Of a stretch of DNA of 64,000 nt, positions 48,224 through 62,600 are shown one piece after another; the stretch's first letter is position 1, and each line of letters starts with the position of its first letter. The stretch comes from Hymenolepis diminuta (lineage: Eukaryota > Platyhelminthes > Cestoda > Cyclophyllidea > Hymenolepididae). Location: the NCBI GenBank assembly GCA_900708905.1, contig CAADRB010000085.1:1-64000 (forward strand), written 5' to 3'. A model generated the notes under the pieces. That model was not told where the DNA came from and did no database searches. It saw only the letters and a program-made list of their open reading frames with translations. A program made the translations under genes and the position numbers.

Positions 48224-51200
48224 AATGATAGACGACACGTCACTTTCAAAGATCGCTCAAGGAACGAGAGTGAATGTGAAAAGAAAAATTACTTAAGTTT
48301 TTCTCTTGAGAGAAACAAATATATGCTATAGTGGCATGATTTAGCAAACTACCATAACTAAAATTGCCTCAACAATATACTTACTAAGTAAATCGGGAAA
48401 CAGTCTGTATTCCTAAAATACCCAGCCGTCTTTTCAAGTTTTAATATAATGGAATTCAATTCACTGTCACCCATAATAAATCATTAAACGAGATGACGAA
48501 TCCCGTACGTATCTCCATTATCAGGTGGATGCTCTTTACTTTCGCTGCTCCTCTAACTGTACGTTGATGTCGTATATGTATAATCAACCTTTTATCAGGT
48601 GATTTTTGATATTGCGCTTCTTGTCTTCATCCTCTTTTGATTTATTCCGCAATTGAAGGAAGGTTTCATCTCTTATATCATCACTCACGCAACTCTAGAT
48701 GAGTTACTGAAAGGGGTTTGACTTACTCTAAGGAAAATACGGGTAATTTGAACGTTTGGCCTTGGAAATTATCGGAGCGTATTAATAATTTACTTAATAC
48801 ACAACACAAACCTAACATACATAATAAGGGATCCATGACCATATGATACTGTCGCCAAATTTTTTCATTTCAAAGGGTGAAATTTAAGTACAAGTAAAGA
48901 TCCTTAGGCCATATCTACCATTATGTAGATACATAGCCCATATATGCACTTATTATCCGTTTTCTTCATTAGAAAATAACAAATAGAAACGCTTTGACGG
49001 TATTCGGATTTCATTCAGGTTGGTAGTTTCGGTATAAATTTTAATGAATTACCCAAATTCAGTTAAGGAAAATGTGTCTAAGGAGTTTTTTCTCTTAAAT
49101 GACGTACGTACTCTGTATACCACAATCCAATTACACTTTCTCAGAGCTGATGATTGTTCTCTTCCTTTTCGATTGCCCATGCCACCTCCTATTTCTTTAT
49201 TTCCTCTTCTCTCATTCCTTTACGGCTGCCTGGTTCTGAACTCCTGGACTTCTAACTTGGAGATAGCTGTTATATTCCGTTAGCTCTTGTACGAAAATAT
49301 CTCTAAGCCTACCTTGGTTGGGCTCTTAGGTTAAATATACTGACAGGATTAGAGCTAATTTGGTTTTCTCACTGGTACATTACGGGCTTAACAGTACCCA
49401 ATCTGTCCCACACGTTCAAACCATTTGCAAACATGCGCATTGCCAAAAGAAATAATAATTGCTTTCCCAAGTTTCCAGTATATCTTCTATAAATAAAAGT
49501 ATAATTTCCTTTATAGTTCCCCACTAATAAAAAACACTCTGTAACAATGCCTATTCGTTTAAGCCGATACCAATTGAGATTGAATTTCGTTTATACATGA
49601 GTGTTTACTATAACATGTCTTGTGTTCTTTCGCGGATTATTGATTACTACATTACTGAGTTCTCTAGATTGGTTTGTTCTGCGAGATTACCACAGAGATT
49701 TCCATCTCTAAAGTCATAGGGCGCATCTCTTTAGGAGTGGTGGATATAAATCATTTGATTCATACATTTTCTCCCTTCTTCCTTCTGGGTTTAAGCAACT
49801 GAAGTTGGAATATATTTCATTAGGAAATCTAGAACTTTTATCAAGTAGAAACTTATTTTTATTTATATTAAGTTCTGTGTCCGAAATTTATGACAGACAT
49901 GAAAAATAACATATTTATAGTGATTGACATTCGAAAGTGAAGCCATTAGGACTAGATTCGAGCAAAATTTTTTGTGTTTATCCTGTAAAGACTTCCCTAA
50001 TTAATTCGATAATGAGAGTAATAAAGAGTGTCTAATCGTCTTGTGTGCTTTCTCTCTGTCATTTCTATCTGGGAAAATTGCGATATCGGGCTTGTAGATC
50101 GTAAAACATAATATTATAAAATTTCGCCTTTGGTAAAAATCGATCTATCAACAAACATTTCATGGCTGATTTATAACGCGAGTTGAAATCAACGATGCGG
50201 GAAATCAATTTTTCATAGAATACGGGTGTTGTAATGTATAGCGGCCTATCTAAAATATTCTTATATTTATAATTATACAACTTTTCACCTGTTGCAGAAC
50301 AGCGGATAAATGCAATATAAATTCATTTCCCTGACATTTTGAAGCCTCATCTGAAGAGAGAGTATTATGAAGGGGAAATTTATGCTTTCAAAACAGCTGC
50401 CCTTGAATCGATGGCTATAATTCAGAGGATGTTTTCGTCTTTTAAATGTTGCCTCAAAAAGTTTTCCCCCGGATTGATATTGGTACAAAAGTCGAAATGG
50501 AGGAGACCAAATAAATTGTAAATAAATGAATGGAACTGTGGGAGAGGGCTTGTTTTGTAACTGCTCAGTTGCCAAATTCGTAAAGTATGACTCTTCTATG
50601 CTGTAGTACTGGTAGGAAGTTTATTTTCTGCCTCTGATATATCTGCCCACTAGCTATCACTCGTCAACAGTTGACTCAGACTAGAGAGAGGAAGTTAGGA
50701 CAACCTGCAGTTGACCCAGAACATTTGTTTACCAAAGGCGTCGAATAGGAAAACAAGTTGTCTTCATGTTGTCGATGTTGAGATACCAAAAAACAGTCGG
50801 ACCGACAACAGATTTAGGCCGAAGTAACTGTCAGAACGATATTCACCCGTACATCGATTAGGATGATGGACGACTTAGAAAAAATATGTGGGAATTGATT
50901 GTGCCGAGACAAAACGTGAAAACGGCAGCTATGACTTGTTTTTTCAGTCTCCGGTCCATGTGTCTGCAGCAAAATTTCATGACTAATGATTAGGAATTTA
51001 TGAGGAAACGGAAATTAACCACGATAGACACTGAGTCTCTCATAAAACGACTAAGGTAAATAAGGAAACAAGCTTCTATTTGAGTTAACAAAATAACAAG
51101 TAATATGTCTAACAATGCAACCCCAAAGCTCACTCAAAAACGTGTAATCTAATTCTAACCGATCAATAAATAGGTAAAATTTATAAACGCCTTCAAGTGG

Positions 51201-52579
51201 GTAAAGTTCCGTATCATGAATTACTCAAATGAAAGTTTTGGAAATTCAGACAGTTTATCGACAAAATTTATTGTCAAAAATCGGAGGAAAATGATAAAAT
51301 TTTGAAGTAGTTAAACATTGACTTACTTATTCGAGATAGAGCTAGCATTAATATGTCATAGTGACAAAAAGTCTCAATCCGGTTAAGCTATTAACACAGC
51401 ATAAATGATACGTAAGAAAATAAGACCAAGGAAGATGATCTTCCGTGGACGTTTGCGGGTATAGCATTTGTAATTGACTGTTAATTTACATTTTCTGTTT
51501 ACGTTACAGATTTCCAAATAGCAAAAGCATATTTTAAATATTTCATAGAGCAGAAAGATAATCAATTTATGAAGTTTAGGAACTTCGACTGTTTAATGCT
51601 CATCTCAGGGTTGTGAACAAGTGTAAATATTTTGTTGTTTGTTTTGGGGAACATCTGCTTCTTTCAGAGTTGCATTTAATTTTCTCAAAAAATTCTGAAA
51701 ATGTATCATTTTTAATATATAAGGAATAACAATGTCATTTTCACAAGTATTTGTCTGATTACTCTCGTCTATGGAAGAAATGTAACTTTTAAATAAAAGT
51801 AAACTATTATGCTCTCAAAACAGGGCGCTTAGTTTTACCACTATGATAAATCTGTCCACTAGATAAGCCTTGGTTGCATTTAGCTCAGATCCGAATAATT
51901 AGGCTTAATGCAGTTGCTTTAACGGCACTTGATTGATTAAACAAGGGCTTTTATAGGAATACGAGTTGTCTTCAATTGTAGAGGTTTCGAGGTTAAAACA
52001 TCGCCAGCCTGACGGTAGTTTGGTCCCGAATAAGTATCAAGCTATTAGATGTAGCGGGCACCTTCATATCGATGAGGACGATGGGGAACCAAGAGACACT
52101 GTGAGGATCGATAATCCAGGGAAAAAATAACCTCTCTGCTGCTTTGAGTATTGCTTATCGGCTTTTTATCAGTAATATGCAAATTTGCAATGTTCTATTT
52201 GGTATCATGCTAGATTTTGAAAAATAAATATATCTAAATAAAATCGAATTAAGTCAGATATTACTGGATCTATGCCGATCAGTGTACGACCAAAGATGTG
52301 AATTGGTTCGAATCAACAAGAGGAATGGTGGAATGCGAGTTTCCATTTAGAGCGGACGCAAGATGTTTTCTCTCATTTTAATTTAAATGTTAGTAGCGTG
52401 CATGAAAAAATGTTTTCACTTTAACCAATCCGTTACCAAAATACTGTCTTGGCATATAATTGACTACCGTTTGAAATACAGAAACGTTTTAGCTTTTGTA
52501 CTGAGCGGTTATAAAATTGCTCAAAATTAGATAGCATTTTCGAAGTATATAAAATGCGTATGACTTCCAAACGATAAAT
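48224..52579. other. Intergenic, nothing firm
   Basis: AT-rich. A patch at 50330-50520 has coding potential on both strands (plus: EGEIYAFKTAALESMAIIQR) but no splice partner. No other supported feature. Confidence 0.4.
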
Positions 52580-52781
52580 TTAACAAACTACGATTTTATT
52601 TTTGTGGTCCATTATTTCCACCCACTCAGTCATTATTCTGATTTCTTCTATAAAGCCATCAAATCGCGAACCTTCAGGTCGTTCTTCCATGAATAATGAC
52701 GCTGCTCCATATCCACTTCCGAATGATACTGCACAAGAAATAGATGTTGCGAGACCTCCACCCAAGGCCGCGAAGCCTTAA
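52580..52781 (-). CDS. Candidate last exon with glycine-zipper membrane segment (MIC10-like?)
   Basis: On the minus strand an acceptor (CGATTTAAG) precedes a phase-1 exon reading FAALGGGLATSISCAVSFGS, then GYGAASLFMEERPEG. It ends in a polar tail and a stop at 52580. The FGSGYGAASL stretch recalls the GxGxG membrane motif of the mitochondrial inner-membrane organiser MIC10 (human FGSGMGLGMAYS), and total size would fit. The first exon was not found, glycine-zipper segments are not specific, and the tail is longer than usual. Treat it as a candidate only. Confidence 0.3.
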
Positions 52782-55700
52782 ATCGATATTATGTTCTAGG
52801 TTAAATATTTAGGATCAGTTATATTATATTAAACAGGTCATTTCGATTTTTATATTGCTTGCCTGAGTGAATTTAATAAAACTTATTTTGTATAAAGATG
52901 CGGTTGATGATCAGCATTTTCTTAATATAAATTAATAAAGCTTACTGCTTGATTATTTCGGCAGGATTCAGAAAATGAATTATAATTTCGAAAAAATAAT
53001 AATTTTTGTGAGGCTAAAAAAATAATAAATTTTAACACAGCTTTTTCATTAATAGTTAAAGAGTCGCGACGCCTTACTGCATTTTAATAATTCTTAGTAA
53101 TGAGACGAAACAGTGAACAAAAATTTTCAAGTTGGATGCCCTAGACTTATATGTATAAAACTAAACTTCGTAGGAAACCTATGAGCTCCAACTTTCCATC
53201 AATAAATTAATGGGTTTTGTAAGTACTGATTCATCACATTTGTAAATTTTGGAATATCATTTCTATTTGATAATAAAGTCATAAGTATTGTCGTTAAGAT
53301 TTTTGTGTTAATATCAGCTCATTGATTTTAATTTCCATGGTTGGTCTCCACTATAAGCTCTCTCACCTCAACCTATGGTATTGCTAGAATATTATACTGA
53401 AATGCATTTTATTATTTGAGATCGTGTACTTTTTTTGCCGGTGGGAAGCCGGATGGAATAATTTAAGTGTGTTCAAAATAATTCAATGGCTTTTTCCCCA
53501 TACACATGATCATAGAAATTCATTTTTTACATTCGTACCTGTGAGTGGGATTTGGTTACTGATACGCTATTGGATGGAAGAGAAACCAGTCATATGTTAT
53601 ATTTAATCGAAATTATTTGTAGATTAATATATCTTATTCTATCTCATTAAAATTTTAAATCATGATCAACGCCGTTAATAATATGTAGGTAATTTGAATG
53701 GCTTGAGAACTTGATTATACCTGTGTCATCAGCGCTCTCTGTATCGAATCATACGGCAGGGCAATCTGAGTGCGACTGACTTCCAACTGTCGCCAATTGT
53801 AATTGACACAATATAATTCAGTGTGCTTTGAATAAAACGTCTTTTCTCAGGGGGCTTCCAGGATTTAGCATTAGGTAAAGAAATCGTACAATACCGTCTT
53901 AAAAGTTTCCCTTTTGATAGCCCAAATGCAATTGCTTAAGATTTGAATGTAAATTGAAAGTAAAAGTTTAATTTTGAAGGGTAATAAATTAAGCAAAGCA
54001 AGTTTTTAAAACGCATTTTTATTCGAAATATGCGTTCTTTCAACTATCTGCATGTGTACACTAATGCGGTTTCGCAATTTTCCGTAAATAATTCGCTTTT
54101 TAAGGAATTCTAAATGAGAAAGGATCAAAAAAGGGATTTGAAGTTATTAATTGAATTGAACTGAATTCCGCCATTCCCTTTATTAACCGGTGCAGTTGGC
54201 CAGTGCCATTCCATTCACTGAGACCTAAAACTCTTGCTTCACAGATGATCACATTAGCCGATGTACCACAGACACACTAGAGAATATTAATCACTGTGTT
54301 AAATCTTTGTTATCATTAAAATTGCGAAAATAAATTTAAATCACTGACTTCTTATTTACATCTCCAACGCAAATAACTGACTTTTTATAGACTGTTTTAT
54401 AAAGAATCCGGAATTTACTTTAAATAAAAAACGAAACGTCATTTAATTCGAAGAGTTTAATAATTACTCATTACTGTTCTAGTTAACCGCTTTGAATTCC
54501 AATTTTAAATAAGAGCAATTGAGTATTTCACATTCTTTTTCGAGCTCAAGATAATTCTTTACTTTTCAGGATCAAATACTTGATATGCCATTTTCCTCTT
54601 CCATAAAAATAAAGACATGGTTGTCAACATCGGTCCACCTCTTTGTATGAATTATATTTTTGCACATGCCATGTGATCGAACACACTTAATTGTAACTCA
54701 ATTTGAAGGTGTCCGGTTCATTCTCTGGATGGGTTTCAAAACCATATTACCTGATGAATGGAAAAATAATAACCGATCACTCTAACCGCTCGCAAGTACT
54801 TTATAAAAATGCTCTTGTTGCATAATGAAAATAACTTATTTTGTTGATATATTCCATCATCCTATTTAAAGTCAAAAGAGAGTTCATACTTATTGAAATA
54901 GGTATTACATAAAGTGAGGTTTAGCAGTTTCTTATTACAGAAACTACTGAAATTTGCGCCTAGGAGGGGGGAAAGTCAAAGAAAACAAGTTACAGAGAAC
55001 GAGAAAGATCTGTACATTATTTATCCTTTGTATTAGCAAAAGTGATGGTTTTGTTTAATTATTTATATCAGCTAAACACTATTGCACATATGGGAGATCG
55101 TATGTGAAAAGATGTTGTCATAATATTTTACAGCCACACTTATAGGTTTGTCTTAAAACAACTGTTCATGCCTAAGCTAAGCAAATGCAAATTAATATTT
55201 TAAGTTTTGATTTAATGATACGGTCCTTTGCCTTATGTTTAAAATTAAAAAGAACAAACTCCTGCTCTGACCTCTAACGGTTCAAATTAGTAGATATTAA
55301 GGTGTCTACAACGCTGTGTATTTATTCACTTATGTGCTTCCTTAAGTACACCTTATCTGTCTTGACAACTTTTCCCTCATTTTCCACAAAATTCTCATAT
55401 AAATGCCCCAGATTTGGTGCAATAATCTTTTAAAGGGTTTATCATGATATGAAGCCAGACGAATATAGTTCAGAGGTTAAAGATCGCTCCTATAAACGCA
55501 TCAGGAAAGTAACACTTTTTTATTTAAAATAGCCTAAGAATACACAGAAAGATTTGATTGGGGAATGCAGGCGAAGCAGTTTGTGATAAAATTAGTAAAC
55601 TTTTGACAGTAGAGCGTATAAAAAGCGCAAAGATCGTAGAGAATCCATTTATTGTTCCCTGCCGATTTTATATATCATTTTCATAAAGAGAAAAATCTCA

Positions 55701-56995
55701 AAAAATTAAAAAGTTTAGCTCGACTAAAGTTGATTCTTCAATTGAATTGTTCATAAAATGACATTTATGATAAAACATATTAAGTATATTATTTTATCTT
55801 ATTTGTTCAAATCTGAAAAAAAGGCAGATACTTAGAATAAGAATGTATTAGTCGAGTAACACTAAATTTTTAGATGTTATTGTTTACTTCAGCTGACAAA
55901 ACAATAACAAGTTTGCAAGTTTTAATTATGAAAAGCGTCTGGAAGTCTTGAATAACAAACAAATGCAACAGAGTATGTAAAGAGGGAAGGGTTAACAATA
56001 ATCTGGTGGTGATGCCACTATATCGCAAGTCTTATTTAAATGAAATTGAGACCATTCAGCTGTCTATATTTTCAGAAAGAAAAGAATTCACGAAGTGATG
56101 TCATTATGCTTAGTCTTAATCGCTTGATTTCCCGTTTAATAAATGAGATGATGCTCACCACACTCAGAGCTCGTTGATCGGTTGATTTTTTTCCGTGATT
56201 GGTCATGCCACTCGATTCATTTTTTCTCAAAAACATCATTGATCCTTTATTTTGTATTGTGATGATATTTAAATATTTAAATAGATGCTTTTCTGGTTTT
56301 AGATTAAAAATTATTTCATATCTCCTTAAGTATTAAAACCTGGAGCATGCCACTGTGTGATCACGTTTCACATTAATTCATGCGATTCATTGAATATACA
56401 TGAATATGAGATGATTGTGTGTTTGTATATTTTCCCGTAAAATTCGATATTTTTAAAGTTCACAAGCCTAGAAAAAAATTTTCCCAAAAGTTGGTTTATT
56501 TGAAACTAATGCACAATAAATATTTTACAACAGTAATACAATAAGTTTTCAACTGTTAATTCCGGAGGCTCAGAAAATCAGTTAACAGAAGTTAACAGGC
56601 CTTCTCAAAAACGAACTGAAGTGGCAAGGCTGACCATCATGACTAAAACACTGGTCATTAAGCACCGAGCATCGGAGACAAGAATTTACTCCAATTCCGG
56701 AGAAAAATCATGAAATGGGAATTTCGGAACCTGAAACACCCATTAAGCAATGTTCTATAATCGGAATCCAAAAATCAAATGAAATAAAATACCTTGACTT
56801 AATTTTCTATATCTTTCGTATTATAAAAGAAATTTGAAAATTGAAAAACGAAAAATAAATAATGATGAGGAAATGAGAAGGTAGCAGAATTAAATGAATG
56901 AATAATACCTCTCAAAGCCGAATTGTGATATGTAAAAACGTGCATTTTGAAAATTAATTAAATTACTTAACTAATTAAAAGCAATTTTTATTATA
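52782..56995. other. Intergenic, nothing firm
   Basis: A less AT-biased patch at 53700-53830 reads on the minus strand as NYNWRQLEVSRTQIALPYDS followed by IQRALMTQ and a GTATAA donor-like site. It may be an exon or old repeat sequence. A plus-strand frame at 53424-53606 has no start context. Nothing else is supported. Confidence 0.35.
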
Positions 56996-57249
56996 GTCCT
57001 TTTCAAATAGTGAATTTAGTGCAATTAATATTCTTATTAATAGGCTACAATAATGTTTCGGCCGTGATTAATTTTTTTTCTGTCTTAAGGAATACCGTTG
57101 ATTTGGTTGCAACGCCAATTTATGAAAGAGCCCGAACTGATTTCAATACATCTGCTATACCACTTAAGCACTGGTGTAAATTGCAAATTAATTATAATTT
57201 ATCCAGGATAAAAAAGGGAATTGTTAACAAAATAAGTTCAGAATTCTAG
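56996..57249 (+). CDS. Candidate exon, faint resemblance to the C-terminal part of ATG2
   Basis: After a TTTTTATTATAG acceptor the frame reads PFQIVNLVQLIFLLIGYNNV, then INFFSVLRNTVDLVATPIYERART, and stops after SSEF. The LVQL...DLV..PIY.. pattern is loosely like the LVQLVQGFWDLLWLPIEQYR region of ATG2, an autophagy lipid-transfer protein. The similarity is short, no neighbouring exons were found, and the stop comes too early for ATG2. A pseudo-exon or chance frame is quite possible. Confidence 0.2.
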
Positions 57250-59658
57250 ATTAAAAGGCACTATTGAAAAAGGGAGCAAGTTGCACAAACAATATCAAAT
57301 TGTTCTTTAGCTTGTTATCTAATTCTCTACCGTTTTCCTATGTTATAGCTGATTTTAAAATTTCTCCATCTGCACAATCTTCTCTTAATTTTGCCTTAAA
57401 AAAAATTAATGAAAATGAATAACTATTTATCGAATTTGGAGTTATTTAAACAACCGAGGGATCGTCATTTGAATTTTGATTTATAAAATGCACAATAAGA
57501 ATTTCAACAACAGAAATCTTCTATTGATAATGAGAACTTTCAAACTATTTGCTATGGACAGATAACTCGGGATGGCAAGATAAAGGGTGAGAAAGTTAAG
57601 AGGAACTGAATATCTATCATATCCAAACCAACTTGTCCTGCTATCTAACAATATTCCCCTTATACACAGTTGCCCTATTATTTGCACAAATTCACTTAGA
57701 TTTCCTCGTTTGTTTTTGTTACACTAAGCATCTACTAGTGCTGCAAAATCCCATCTAGTTATCCTTACAAGGTTCTCCTTTTTGTAATCAATATTTCATA
57801 ATTAAAACTAGTTCTTTCTAATATTCACACACCTTCTCTCTGACTTCCATATCTACACTGTCCAGATTATAAAGTAATATGCAACAATAATTAAAAGAAT
57901 AAACGATTTCATTGCAAAGGCGTACTTAAAAGTGAAACTGAAGAATAGGCACTTCTAGAAGGATCATTTATATATATTAGAGGCTAAGATTTTATTTAAT
58001 TAAATGCATTTTAATGAACAGAAAAAGTATATATTCAATTATAAGTATAAGATGAGATTGTTGCAAGAGTAATTTTCTTGAATAAGAAACTGCTTTTTAT
58101 TAATTCATGGACTTCTTACACGTAAAAGTAATTCTAGAATTAAACTGTACATTTAATGCAGTCAAATACCTTTTAGATAAAAGCAGATCAGTTATGGGAT
58201 GATTCAACAAGCAACACTTTTTAAATATGAAATAAAATGATGAAATGTCTACTTACAGTGAAAAACTGAATAACTATGAAGATCCATCTATTATGAAATA
58301 TTAATATTAAATTCGTCAATAAGTAATTGCATTTCGCCCTTACAATTAGACTAATTGCGATTGATGTAATTCAAGTCGTTGTCAATGTTATTTTAATTTT
58401 ATTATACGAACGTAAATAAAATTTTATTACAATCTAATTTTTATGAAAAGATCTCTGAAATTGCCAAACATTTAATAGTTTTCACTTTGCACGCTCGATA
58501 TCCAATACCACGAGGAATATTCTCATAATCCTCTAGTATATTTTACCTGTGAAAAAGATTTTATAATCATTTTTTCCAGAATAATTTTGAAGGAGATTTA
58601 CTTGAAAATATCCAAATTAAAATTTAATTTAATATTCTGATAAGTAATTTTATTGAAACAATTTAAGTAGCATTTATTTTATCAGTTAAATATTTTTCTG
58701 CGAAAATTTATATGAAAATAGATAATTATGCCCAGAATGTGATGATTTTATTAAACTATTTTTTTGTGGTATCGGCGTTCAGTGCTGCTTTGAACATCAC
58801 ATGACCAAAAATGGCATTATTTTGCACTCTCACGTGCTGTGCAAAAGAAATCGATATTGTTTTCATAAAATGAAGCGCTTGCGTAATCACCATGGTAGCG
58901 TCCTTGAAATGGCTGCTCTTTACTGGATAGAAGTTAAACAAGGCGTCACCGCTTTACTAACAGTTAAAACGTTAATCATATACTCAAATTAGGGACTGCG
59001 GCACAAACTCCCACTGTACGCAATATTTTTAAATATAAAATTTTAACACTTTCACATAAGACAGATAACGAACAGGAATGGTAATTTGTTTTTATTTACA
59101 TTTCCTTTTGAGTTGAGTTTTCTTAAAAATCTCATCAACACAAACCTTTAAAGATTAATAAAACTCTTTATGTAACATTCATCTTTGTCTTCAATCAACT
59201 ATATCTGATATTTGTTTTTTTTATTAGATTTCTAGTTTATTCAAAATTTATTTTCTTATTTTAATCCATAATTCCTAAGTAACTTATTAAATTTGCCTTA
59301 TTTACTAAAACACGAGGTAACTTTCTGTGCTTATCCGTTAAAGTGAATAGACAGATTAACCACTTTATACTAATAATCATGTATTATAAATTGTCACTTT
59401 TATTGCTAAATTTGACATAAAAGTGAATTTTTTCTAAATTTAATTATCAGAAGATTTACTATCCACGTAGTATTATAACTTTACACCTTGCTATTTTTTC
59501 AGTGATTCTGTGTAGACCTCATAATCATTGATTACTGGATCACCCCGTACTTGAGGTAAACAAAGCGGGTTACTTTGTTTTTTTTTTGTATGACCTCATG
59601 AGGGTCATCGACGCAGCACTGCGTGACATCACCTTATTACTTTAATTCTCTTTTGCAG
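57250..59658. other. Intergenic / upstream of tetraspanin
   Basis: AT-rich. A patch at 58740-58990 is more GC-rich and open on both strands, but neither translation matches a family. The right end should hold the tetraspanin promoter and non-coding first exon, which were not located. Confidence 0.4.
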
Positions 59659-62600
59659 GCAACATGCGCAGTTCATGCACTGCGATAGTTAGGTTTATAA
59701 TCGGGATCCTCAATATTCTCTTTGGGGTGAGTCAACAATTTTTGTAATTTCTGATGAGAAAGCAAAACTAGGTCATTGAAATGCATCATAGCTATAAAAC
59801 AGTCAAGTGTTCTAATAAGGAATAAAGAAGGAGGATGTTTGAATAGAAAGTGAGAATAAAGTCAGAATATTGAACAGCCCTTAATTCATTCAAAAGCTGG
59901 ATTCATCAGAAAGTCCACTTTTACTTAAAGATGTAATTTATTGACTGCATATTTTTAAGCAATTTCGAATTGATCATATTTAAACCCTTTTATTTAGTTG
60001 ATTTAGGAGGGCTACCGTCACTTAGCTTAATACTTGTAATTTTACATGTATTCACTATTTTCATTCAAAACCGCTCTCAGTCGTTTGGTACGCGACACTT
60101 TTATACTCTGGGTGATTCCACGTTTTATAGGATTTTCCAGAGCGCTACTTAAAAAAATTTCTATAAATGCGAGCCTCGTAAAACAAAAGGATGACATAGG
60201 TAATTTCCTATTTCAAATGTTCGGCGGAGTAATAAAAGTTTTCAGCGGTAAAATCAACTATATCAAGCTTATTTTTCATTCGTTGCGAATTAACATGAAA
60301 ATTGTCGATTCTTTTAGACAATATATCATTATAGCTGGTTTGTAATTTGAGATATTTTATTATAAAATATGACTACTTTCATAATTTAAAGAAATATTGG
60401 TGAATTATGTTCTTTGGACTTGGACAAACTTGGCTGCCTAACAAAATTTAATTTGATAGAAAAGCGTAAAATATAAGATTTGAATTCTATAATTAAAACG
60501 CCCTTCCCGATCTCAACTTTTAGCTGATGCTTTTTATGACTGGGATACTTCTGAACGTTTAAAGATATAAATTTCGTAAGGACTTACCTCAAAATTTATT
60601 TCGATAAAAATTGCACTTATATTTGGCCATAGGTATTCACTCAAATCCTTATATTTAAATTCATCTTTCACAAGTCAATTCCAATTTGTTTGATGGTTAC
60701 AAAATCTTCTAACTCGAAATGCTAAAGAATGGAATATTTTTTGGTGACACTACTCTCATCATAACTAACCACAATTTAGATAATAGTAATCATATTATTG
60801 TTTATTTCTTATATATTGCCTATCTTATAAATTTTCCTTTAATTAATTAAAATTGTTATAAAATACCTCGATTTTATAAAATGTATCGATTTGGTAAGGT
60901 AAATTTCAGAGCTTACTTAATAAAAACTATTTACCTAGTAAAATTATTCTAGCAGTTAAGCATTTCACTACCTAAGGGAAAACATTAAATTTTAAGTTTC
61001 TCATTTTGTTTTATGGTACGCTTTTCTTAAAGTTTAAGACAAATTATGTCCTTCTATTTTAAGAGATATAGGAAGGTAGGAGACAATATAAAACAGTTTC
61101 CTTTCTGCAAAAACGTTTAAAAATAGTAAATATTATAAGCTGTCCAATTTTAAAAGGATGTTTTAATGAATGTGCCGTTATCTATAAATTTGAAAAAAAT
61201 ATCCACAGTTATGCTCTACTTGACAAAATGTGATCATTTGTTTAAGTTCAATCTAAATAGTCAAAGAATTCATCATTCTAATCCTTCAATCTTTACGTCA
61301 CCAAAATTGAACTACCTAACTCAACAGCCTTTTAAAGATCAGTTCGGATCTTAAGAGATCAGGGGTTGCTAGAAAACGGCAAAATTTCTTATTCGGTTTT
61401 TATTTCTCTAACTTACCAGGTACGCATTGAAATACGTTGTTTCAGATATAAGAATTGAATTTAATTCAAGAAATATCTATAGCTCATAACTTGTCGGGAG
61501 AAGGTTTATTTCAGGAACAGAGAGAACTTGCTAGGCTATGGCTATTAAAGACTAACAAGCGTGTAATCAATGGAAAGAAAAAAGATAGACTGTGGCAAGT
61601 AGGTTTTGGAAAGAGGTCTTGATAACTGAACAAATCGGAAACAAGTAAACTGAAGATATGTCTAGGTAACATGTTAACAAGTTGAAAGTTATGTAACAGA
61701 AAAATGAGTCGGAATTTTGAGAGAAAACGTGAAAAGTTTAGAAAACGGGAATAGACTGATAAACTAATTAGCAGCATGAAATCTTAATAGATATTATAAA
61801 CTATTCGTCTCAAATAAAATCAGACATTTCCTTCCTCTTTGGAGAGTACAAACACTAGTCAATTTAAACGAGGTCAGATCATAGGTATTTTTATGAGGCA
61901 GAGTAAATCTGATCTAACAAATTGTTGGGAAATAACGCTTAATGCTATGGTTTTTAAGAAACTCCTTAAGTTAATAGAAATATTTCTGCAAAAAATGCAC
62001 AAACAAATTGATAATGAACATGCCTTTTATATGAATTTTGTGCTTAAAATTACAATTAACCGTTTATTTGATCATAAATAACTTTGCATTCTTTTAATAT
62101 AAGAAAAATATAACTATTTTAGATAAAATCAACTACTTATGTCTTCGTTTAGATCCTCTTTATAACTATTGGTATCATCGGTGTTCTTCTTCGAACCAAT
62201 AAGGATTTCCTCATCAAATTCACAAACGCTTTTGCAGACGATTTTCTCAGTGGTGTTGAAAAAGACAGTGTGCAATATGTCTCTAATTTTATTCTCGAAA
62301 ATGATGGTAAGCAAAGATAAGTATAACAGAACTCGGTTACTGATTTCAAAGCAATCCAGTTTTATTTTAAATCCTAAACATAAAAAACATTCAAATATGT
62401 AAAACAAAATATAAATTCGTATGGAGATTTGAAAATAGAAGGTGGGATAAGTAGATGCATAAAATAAGGTCGAAATATCATATATTCTGTGCAAAAGTGG
62501 ATATAGCTTTCTAGGTCATATCCAAGTGTTCTAAATTTTAAATTTCAGGGCTCTTAGTCTCTGAGTCAATTCGTGTCTGTAAAGAACAACATGGTAAAGT

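Noticed and set aside
61839..62081. Frame with an FKRGQIIGIFMRQSK stretch reminiscent of a Tc1/mariner helix-turn-helix
   Set aside because: Only about 15 residues look similar, there is no ATG at the start, and no catalytic region follows.
62129..62494. 121-codon minus-strand frame
   Set aside because: Antisense shadow of the second tetraspanin exon (62153-62306).
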